A stretch of 64,000 bases of DNA from Arenicola marina (lineage: Eukaryota; Annelida; Polychaeta; Arenicolidae), in the NCBI GenBank assembly GCA_964019135.1, contig OZ025257.1, positions 20,735,971-20,799,970 of the forward strand, read 5' to 3'. A program made the position numbers and the translations under genes. Under the pieces are notes generated by a model. That model was not told where the DNA came from and did not search any database. It saw only the letters and a program-made list of their open reading frames with translations. This document shows, piece by piece, positions 59,001 to 64,000 of the stretch. Every line of letters starts with the position of its first letter. Position 1 is the stretch's first letter.

Positions 59001-62000
59001 AAGATGTTAAAAGAAAAATTGTGTCAAAAAGATCCACCCAAATTTCAATTAAAGACAAAACGAAAAGAATTGGAAAGACAATACATCCAAGTAAAGATCT
59101 TTGAATATGACAGTTCAAGAATTTAATTTAAAATAAGTACTTGGCCATAGTTGCTGTCGGTAAATAACTGTTTTCAAAGACAAACCTTTCGCTTGATGTG
59201 CTCAAGAAGTTGCTGTTGATCTCTTTGGAAGTAAGCATGCACAAATTCCATGTCATCTGACTCTGTCTTGAGACCCCCTTGTTCCACATTCATCACCTTT
59301 CGAAATCCATCTACAAAAGATTTAACATGAAACAAATTGGCAATTAGCACCTGTGAGGGTCATAACACAGTACTGACATTTTGTCCTTAATGTACAAAGA
59401 AAAGCATGTGTTGTAGATAGTACAACCCAGGAAGAACAAACTATTCGAAAATTAACATGAAGGGTAAAGCCGTCATAATTATTATATAGGGGTAAGTTTT
59501 AAATTTATCATACAACAATTGAGGAGCAAAGCTAAAGTGTATGCCAATGGCACATTTTCTGTCAAACTTACACATATTCAGCTGTCTGATGAAACTGGCA
59601 ATATTGCTGTGCTTGAAGTAATGAGGTAAAACCTCTTTAGCGAATCTTGCCTGGTCATAGACATGGAAACTCCTTCCATTCTGCAAAAGGAGAGAACAAA
59701 AATTATGGATTTAGTAACAATAATAAAACAATGTTGGTAAAAAATTTGATTTTTTCAATCTTACATTCTCTTAATTTGGTTGTAAAGTATAAACTGCAGT
59801 ACCATATTTTCTGGTGTATAAGTCACATCATGTTTTCTCGTCGCTGAAGGATGCAACTTATATGTACCAGTACAACTTATATATATGAACCAAGTTCAAC
59901 CTCGTCTCTCAGAACCCTAGTCCTGCAAGCAAGCCGCTGTGGCTACTGCCAACAGCGTCTTGCTTCCAAGCGCACCCTGCTCATTAGCAGAGCAAAGCGA
60001 CAACAACACCCGGGACGTTTTGCATCACTTAAGATCTTTTACACATTGTACAGCACCCTCTTACCAATATAACTTGCAGAAAAAGGTATTACTATTTATT
60101 TTTCACCAGGTAGAATTATTGTCAGGTGTTCTGGAGCGTGAGAAACAACAACTTTGCACCAGTAACAACCAAAAACAAATCAAGCTCCGCCATGTTTGTA
60201 GTTGCACTTCCTGCTGATTAGTGGTGCGCACTAACGTACAAACCGTTAATTCCCCATCCCTTTCCGAGGGAGGGGAATACACCCGATGTCGTGAATGCCC
60301 ACAAATTAGTGAGAGCAGGGGCTGACACAGAGGCGGGAGTCCTTCCCCACCCCCTTTTCTTAAACATCCCTAAGCAACCATGAATGTGGTCCCCCCTCCC
60401 CTGTTTATACTGGATCCCCTACTTCGTGCCCAATGGTTATTTCTTCCAGTGCGCCTGAACCCCAATTAAAACATGGCACCTGCGGCAGCCAGAAAAGCTC
60501 AGAAATCACATAGCAGAGGGAAAAGTTATCAAAACACAAGCATCAAGCAACGTCATATCCCAAATTGGTAACAAATCAACAGAGAATAGGTTGTTTGATG
60601 TAAATATATGTAGTTCACTGCTAAATACCAAGGTGAAAAAGTAGTTTTATGACTGTGTAAAGGCCGACCAGATTTTGGGTGCGATTCAGCTAATGGAAAG
60701 AGATTGCTAGGAGATATCTACATCTATGGAACTATCATAACCCCTACTCTTCCCGGGTACCCCCTTTACCTACTTGACTAGCCGGTAAATTGGGGGTCAT
60801 TCATTTACCATCCTCACCTATCATAATCCCACCCAGTGAATGAAGCCAATTACCCTAGCTCTAATTGTAGAACCACTGATTTAAGGAATTTAAAAGTAAT
60901 TAAAAGTTATTCAGCTATATGCAGGTCTAATAGGAGCGCTTCCTCATAACTACACAGTTTTACAGTAACCTTCTTTCCAGTCATATGCATTAAACTATTT
61001 CCATCATCAGATATTTGTTTTATATCAGCCAGACAGGTAGAAGGTATTGTTTAGGTGGCAAGGTCAGAATAAACCACTACATATACTAGTGATAATTACA
61101 AATGTTCACTAATTAAAGATAACTTAACCAGGAAATAAACTTCAAAAGGGGTGATGCATTCAAACGCTTTGCCCTTATCGCAAACAACCTATTAGAAGCC
61201 GCACCCCAACTTTGGCCTAAAAACTGGGTTGGCCGGCGCCCAGAACCATTTCCTGAAAACTACATATTATAAGCCGCACCCCGACTTTGGCCTTCCAACC
61301 CCCACCCTCCGCCCTGTATTCCTGCTTAATCCATCCGGCCAACCAAGCCACCTGATTGTTTATACAAGCAGTCGTGACCACTAACAGCATTCGCCTCTCC
61401 CTCTCCGATCGCTGCTCTGATCAAGTGTCACACCAGTGGCTGGCTCCTACTGCATGTTTATGAATCTGGCAGCCGTATCAAGTTACACCACCTGAAACCT
61501 GGCGTCTGATCATTGGTCTACAATAGGTGTGGGGGGAGTCGCCTGGAAGCGGGGATGAAGATGTCCCTGGTGTGCCAGATGATCTCTTTGATTCCAATGA
61601 TGAAGATTTATGGGGGTTTGTGGAGGGAACGGACTATTGACATTTGAAATGGATGATCTCTCGACTTATTGACGTGTATGACACTGTGATGCAATATATG
61701 TTTTGTTGATTTGTATGACGTTATGATGCAATAAATTATTTTAGCAACATCGGTAATTTTCGCATAAGTAGACTACATAATAAATTTTCGGTAAGTGGAT
61801 ATATCTCGGTCAAATGGATACTAAATAAGTTGGATTTTCGTGTACAGCATCTACACAAGTAAGTCTTTCAGCTCATATCAATTATATATGTGTACCTGCC
61901 ACCATATCTGCCCTAAAAGTACTTCCTCAAAAGTTCATCTACTTTCTCAGTCCTCAATTTGACTTCCTCATTTTAGTCCATGCCAATTCAACAGGCTACA

Positions 62001-62389
62001 CCTGACAAATCAGTTTTGAGTCTAGATGTGAAAACAGTTTTTTTTTTCGCAGCAACCAAGTGTCAGATGTTACATGTCATCCCTTTGCAAACTGTTACAA
62101 CAGTAACATCTTGTTTTCAGGCTAATTTCTCGCAGCCCTTACGACGCGCGGCCCTTCTGCCAGACAGCCTCAGCAGCTCAGTGGCATCATGATCAGTGCA
62201 GCCATGACTGGCAGGAGGCATGACACCCTACCGGTGAAAAATACGATTTAACATTTTTGCTACACAAATAAGTTTACTTACACTAGCCCAAAAGATCAAG
62301 TCATTTGTGCTTTCGTCGTCGACAAGTGTCCATAGTTTCGTCAGAAAAGCGGGAACAGTTGTCGCGCCCATATCACCCATACCGTGCAT
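43841..62389 (-). CDS. HSF1: heat shock transcription factor, HSF1-like, 12 coding exons
   Basis: This is the stress-responsive transcription factor that trimerises and binds nGAAn heat-shock elements in the nucleus. Exons on the minus strand are 62282-62389, 59572-59680, 59186-59310, 58826-58953, 58164-58239, 56283-56444, 55668-55856, 54807-55102, 54185-54290, 53650-53691, 45214-45292 and 43841-44070. All phases agree and give 549 aa (human HSF1 is 529). The DNA-binding domain is at about 12-114 ([34 protein letters not shown]). The trimerisation HR-A/B is at about 118-205 ([29 protein letters not shown]). The Pro/Ser/Thr-rich middle is followed by an HR-C-like heptad segment at about 400-422 ([20 protein letters not shown]) and an acidic C-terminal activation region ([13 protein letters not shown]). 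Introns 10 and 11 are largely minisatellites; intron 10 is 8.4 kb. Confidence 0.96.
44083..44555. repeat. about 20-bp minisatellite in HSF1 intron 11
   Basis: Units of GGAATGGGCGCTATAGAGAA with frequent length variants. It starts only 12 bp upstream of the exon 12 acceptor on the transcript, so it crowds the branch-point region. Confidence 0.92.
44695..45195. repeat. 21-bp minisatellite in HSF1 intron 11
   Basis: Units of ATCAGCCAATAGAGGTAGTAC, about 23 copies. The 21-bp unit without stops gives open frames with a 7-aa period on the minus strand. Not a gene. Confidence 0.96.
45214..45292 (-). CDS. HSF1: HSF1 exon 11
   Basis: TTTCTGCAG acceptor and GTAGGT donor. Encodes [19 protein letters not shown] then YSSGGVT. 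GC content and phase (0 in, 1 out) fit between exons 10 and 12. Family resemblance is weaker here because the HSF C-terminus is poorly conserved. Confidence 0.8.
45600..45935. repeat. degenerate GTCTTCATCATAC repeat in HSF1 intron 10
   Basis: Loosely spaced copies of GTCTTCATCATAC and CAATGTTATCATCATCCCGT. Strongly decayed. Confidence 0.6.
45952..47455. repeat. 20-bp minisatellite in HSF1 intron 10 (about 74 units)
   Basis: Units of CTTGATAATACAGTATGAGT in almost perfect 20-bp register, with AGGAGT/ATGAGT alternation in the centre and a variant block with GATTATGCAGTATAAGT towards the right. Creates a minus-strand open frame of 178 codons, which is not a gene. Confidence 0.97.
47750..52938. 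repeat. 54-bp minisatellite, about 5.2 kb, in HSF1 intron 10 (about 96 units)
   Basis: The unit begins AAGGTTCCATCAGTACTAAC and continues through CCCTACCCACCGCCCACCC to CATCTCATCATG. Three units lack 11 bp (43 bp long), ending near 48332, 48699 and 49228; each shifts the plus-strand frame, which is why long open frames end and restart there. Frames with an 18-aa period ([18 protein letters not shown]) reach over 1,300 codons on the plus strand and several hundred on the minus strand. These are consequences of a stop-free unit whose length is divisible by 3. Confidence 0.98.
52939..53007. mobile_element. 69-bp foldback element inserted in the 54-bp array
   Basis: TAGCCTGAAAAGACGTTACT and its inverse AGTAACGTCTTGTTTTCAGG plus CTA form about 20-bp inverted arms (two bases extra in one arm). 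The nonamer ACCCACCGC of the host repeat is present on both sides (52930-52938 and 53008-53016), a 9-bp target-site duplication. A related, more decayed copy is at 62065-62124. Confidence 0.85.
53130..53462. repeat. 29-bp tandem repeat in HSF1 intron 10
   Basis: Units of TCACTCCATACCTGTCATCA followed by CACTGTAGG, about 10 copies, more diverged at the left. Confidence 0.93.
53650..53691 (-). CDS. HSF1: HSF1 exon 10 (42-nt microexon)
   Basis: TTTCAG acceptor and GTAAGT donor enclose exactly 14 codons, [14 protein letters not shown], phase 0 on both sides. The symmetric phase means that it could be skipped without a frameshift. Confidence 0.75.
53700..54045. repeat. 31-bp tandem repeat in HSF1 intron 9
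   Basis: Units of GGAGGCTTCGTAAATACGGA followed by CATCTTGTAAT, about 11 copies. It begins within 10 bp of exon 10. Confidence 0.93.
54185..54290 (-). CDS. HSF1: HSF1 exon 9: HR-C-like segment
   Basis: CCCGACAG acceptor and GTAAGT donor. Completes Asp, then [20 protein letters not shown] and [14 protein letters not shown]. The hydrophobic heptad pattern fits HR-C, the intramolecular repressor of trimerisation. Confidence 0.92.
54807..55102 (-). CDS. HSF1: HSF1 exon 8: Pro/Ser/Thr-rich central region
   Basis: TATTAG acceptor and GTAAGT donor. Encodes [20 protein letters not shown] and further low-complexity Pro/Thr sequence, ending VPTEVA plus two bases. Phases join exons 7 and 9. Confidence 0.88.
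55464..55509. mobile_element. hairpin repeat TATAAGTCGCACC ... GGTGCGACTTATA
   Basis: Perfect 13-bp inverted arms with a 20-nt centre in HSF1 intron 7. A decayed relative (TATAAGTCACATC ... GATGCAACTTATA-like, then ATATATGAACCAAG) is at 59815-59890. Downstream CCTACTTGACCGGCCG-like sequence is also shared with about 60765. Likely the end of a dispersed element. Confidence 0.6.
55668..55856 (-). CDS. HSF1: HSF1 exon 7
   Basis: CTGACAG acceptor and GTGAGG donor, phase 0 both sides. Encodes [20 protein letters not shown] and on to YVVNTPTQ, the variable regulatory region. Confidence 0.85.
56283..56444 (-). CDS. HSF1: HSF1 exon 6: end of HR-A/B
   Basis: GCCGCAG acceptor. Encodes [20 protein letters not shown] and [10 protein letters not shown], then a basic/Pro/Ser stretch. 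The donor was placed at GTAAAG so that the frame joins exon 7. Without splicing the frame stays open only to 56253. Confidence 0.9.
56501..56743. mobile_element. MITE, GGGGCCGTATTCATA family (copy 2)
   Basis: About 243 bp in HSF1 intron 5, starting GGGGCCGATTCATAA and ending TTATGAATGCGGCCCC. Interior matches copies 1 and 3. Confidence 0.85.
56969..58046. mobile_element. MITE, GGGGCCGTATTCATA family (copy 3), split by an insertion
   Basis: Outer parts 56969-57096 and 57923-58046 together make a normal about 250-bp copy (GGGGCGTATTCATAATC ... AGTATGAATACAACCCC) in HSF1 intron 5. The 826-bp TTAA element sits in the middle. Confidence 0.85.
57097..57922. mobile_element. TTAA-flanked non-autonomous element (copy 2), nested
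   Basis: Starts TTAAGGTAGATGCAT and ends GGGAACCTCCTTAA. Inverted relative to 29302-30195, with which it is alignable over its whole length. Its host MITE is uninterrupted in copies 1 and 2, so the TTAA at both edges is the duplicated target. Confidence 0.88.
58164..58239 (-). CDS. HSF1: HSF1 exon 5: HR-A/B
   Basis: TTTCAG acceptor and GTAAAT donor. Encodes [20 protein letters not shown] then QIVNK, nearly the vertebrate HSF1 consensus. Confidence 0.95.
58370..58495 (-). mobile_element. tRNA-derived SINE head
   Basis: On the minus strand the A-box TAGCTCAATGGGTTAGGGC (plus 58465-58483) is followed by the B-box GGTTCGCGCCCC (plus 58401-58412). Spacing is wider than in a tRNA and there is no clear acceptor stem. 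Lies in HSF1 intron 4. Confidence 0.65.
58826..58953 (-). CDS. HSF1: HSF1 exon 4: start of HR-A/B
   Basis: CAACAG acceptor and GTGAGT donor. Encodes [20 protein letters not shown] and on to KLDSLK, a coiled-coil region. Confidence 0.95.
59186..59310 (-). CDS. HSF1: HSF1 exon 3: C-terminal half of the DNA-binding domain
   Basis: TTTTGTAG acceptor and GTTTGT donor. Completes Tyr, then [20 protein letters not shown], and ends [11 protein letters not shown]. Confidence 0.96.
59572..59680 (-). CDS. HSF1: HSF1 exon 2: recognition helix of the DNA-binding domain
   Basis: TTTTGCAG acceptor and GTAAGT donor. Encodes [20 protein letters not shown] and [15 protein letters not shown], containing the HSF recognition helix. 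Confidence 0.97.
59815..61310. mobile_element. repeat-derived stretch in HSF1 intron 1
   Basis: It contains GGTGTATAAGTCACATC (59815), CCTACTTGACTAGCCGG (60770) and two direct copies of TA(G/T)AAGCCGCACCCC-ACTTTGGCC (about 61190 and 61268). These are pieces related to 55464-55560. The element boundaries are unclear and no coding sequence is supported. Confidence 0.45.
62065..62124. mobile_element. decayed copy of the foldback element
   Basis: AGATGTTAC ... GTAACATCT arms and the right end ACAGTAACATCTTGTTTTCA-GGCTA match the element at 52939-53007. The left arm is eroded. Confidence 0.6.
62282..62389 (-). CDS. HSF1: HSF1 exon 1: start codon and start of the DNA-binding domain
   Basis: Begins ATG (62387-62389), then [19 protein letters not shown] and [15 protein letters not shown], with a GTAAGT donor. 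In-frame alternative ATGs follow at codons 4 and 7. The first was chosen because the segment before VPAFLTKLW is usually 5-20 residues long in HSFs. Confidence 0.92.
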
Positions 62390-63850
62390 TTTTAGCACCC
62401 TTCACGACAAGTAAAACGTTCAAATAAAGCACCAATTTTCATCTAAGCTTTACAAAATACTTCAGATGACAAGGGAAGAAATTGCACCATTTGCGCATGC
62501 GCTAGATCGTCAACATTACTTATCACCGAAAAGTACGAGTACGCCCGATGGCGGAAATCCCATTTTCTTCTCTTGCCATTGAATCCCCTGCCTTGCAATA
62601 TTTTCTCCTTGAAACTATTTGAATGTTTTGCGTGGAAATGATGTATTTAGGGTTTTAGTGTATTAGAACGCATTTAGTGGCATGTCAAGTTGGGAAGCCA
62701 CTTTTTTGGGCCGAACTGGTATATCTCGCGTGGAAAAGTGTGGCTCCCTTAGGCTTGGCCATAACCAATTATGTTTAGATCCAGTTTGGCGCAAGTGCCC
62801 CCAGGCAAGCCCGCTTCTCTAGGGGCACAACGGTAACAATGTTAAAATCTTTTGACGTAAGTAGGCATCGACTGTAGCTTTTATTATAGTGTGTGCTCGA
62901 ACAATCATAGTGTTTACGTATTCTATATACCTTGTTCTGTCATCTGACATCAATAAAGTGTGTCGACACTAGCTAGGTTGTTTCGGTTATAGTTTCGCGA
63001 AGAAATGTTGGAGCACACAACTGTTCCCGACAGTAAGATCATTTTTGTGTTAGTTGGTAGGCTTAATATGAGAACGAACCTTTGGCAAATTCGAAGACAG
63101 AAAATTAAAGATGAAAACGGGCTTACATTTGTAGCAGGAATCCTGGTAAGGCCATATTCCGACTCACTATACTTCCCGTAGAACCGTCAAGAATAAAAAA
63201 ACGCAAAAAAATCGACATACAACTAACTTTCTATAACAATGTAGAAAAGGGCTCCTGTGATACGTATCATTGGCATATAGCACAGTGTTTCCAGATAAAC
63301 AGGCGGTGTTCTTCCATTGAGAAAATTGGTTTTAATGGTTTAGTTACTTCTGTTAAAGTGAAAATGTGTGACACTACTTAACCGGCAGATCAACAAATAT
63401 TGCAATATCCTTCAAGTACCATAAATGCAATTAAAGTAAAGCGTGTGATCATTATTATTATAGGGATGAACAACAGGCTATATAAAGCAATTGAATGTTG
63501 ACAAACCAACAACCACGACCAATTAGCATTGCCGCCTTACAGCCCGAACCTGTGTGGCTCTGTCTGGGCCGAAGTTTCCGTGGGGCGAACTCTAAACCGT
63601 CGGTGCCAATCGTACATTTTCGGTATTTAGAGTGACCGGTAGTGCGCTAGCCACACGTGGGTTACATGTTGGATATTTACAATAAGTTATCAGTAAACAG
63701 TTATAATTATATATCGTCATTATGCCCCTGAATGTCACCGGGAGAAAGAGGACCGCAACCCCGGAGGATGCAGAGCGAGAGGTGATCACGCCGAGCCCAT
63801 TTTACTTATTGAGGTCTATTCACCAGTGGTGTTCACAGGCACAGCCACAG
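62390..63850. other. HSF1 5' flank, no other gene seen
   Basis: Contains the HSF1 promoter and 5' UTR by position. I see no clear TATA box. No further coding exon recognised. Confidence 0.45.
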
Positions 63851-63905
63851 CGTTGATTTTCGGCGCCTGTGCCTGTGGCACAGGCACAGGCGCCGAAAAT
63901 CAACG
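63851..63905. repeat. perfect 55-bp palindrome
   Basis: The left arm 63851-63877 (starting CGTTGATTTTCGGCGCCTGT) and right arm 63879-63905 are exact inverses of 27 bp around a single G. A partial third copy (GTTGATTTACGGCGCCTGTA) begins at 63963 and runs towards the window edge. Confidence 0.95.
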
Positions 63906-64000
63906 GTGGGGACCCCCCCCCCCCCCCTCCCATCCCCCATCCCCGGCCTGTGTCAGTTGTCAGTTGATTTACGGCGCCTGTAGCCTAGGTCCATGGCATT

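Overview
This is eukaryotic (metazoan) DNA. It has spliced genes with GT/AG introns, tRNA-derived SINEs, a decayed non-LTR retrotransposon, MITEs and very many minisatellites. Two conserved animal genes can be assembled exon by exon from the sequence: an SLC34-type sodium/phosphate cotransporter and a heat shock factor (HSF1-like). The HSF DNA-binding domain has an invertebrate look, perhaps lophotrochozoan/molluscan. I cannot fix the species from sequence alone, and a 200-N run shows that this is a draft assembly.

Layout. 0-3 kb: two likely 3' coding exons of an unrecognised plus-strand gene, with a poly(A) signal. 3-13 kb: no gene seen; it holds an RFX/X-box palindrome, two TIR elements and a 1.9-kb 20-bp minisatellite. 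13.3-19.8 kb: SLC34 gene on the minus strand, with 7 recognised coding exons, a 45-bp tandem repeat in the presumed 3' UTR and a candidate TATA box at 19.74 kb. 20-34 kb: gene-poor and repeat-rich, with a 13-bp array, a 20-bp array, the assembly gap, TTAA-flanked elements, an 1.8-kb TIR element inserted into a 43-bp tandem array, a decayed inverted copy of part of the neighbouring LRAT gene, and a LINE remnant. 34.8-36.7 kb: an intronless-ORF gene on the minus strand encoding a protein with multiple CxxC knuckles, an LRAT/NC domain and a glycine-rich hydrophobic tail. 37-43.3 kb: SINEs and repeat fragments. 43.4-62.4 kb: HSF1-like gene on the minus strand, 12 coding exons (549 aa) with all splice phases compatible. 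62.4-64 kb: upstream region, ending in a perfect 55-bp palindrome.

The most striking features are: (i) 11 perfect TGACGTCA (CRE) octamers within 450 bp, immediately past the HSF1 stop codon; (ii) an HSF1 gene whose introns 10 and 11 consist largely of at least six unrelated minisatellites, including a 5.2-kb, 54-bp-unit array; (iii) nested transposon insertions that reveal target-site duplications (TTAA; a 9-bp duplication around a 69-bp foldback element); (iv) the LRAT/zinc-knuckle gene and its nearby frameshifted inverted duplicate, which runs straight into an in-frame 36-bp minisatellite. The long open frames at 20.8-21.9, 44.7-45.2, 46.4-47 and 47.5-53 kb are products of stop-free tandem repeats, not genes.

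The genes do not form an operon or an obvious pathway: phosphate transport, a probable lipid/thiol-acyltransferase-fold protein and the stress transcription factor are independent transcription units, all on the minus strand.
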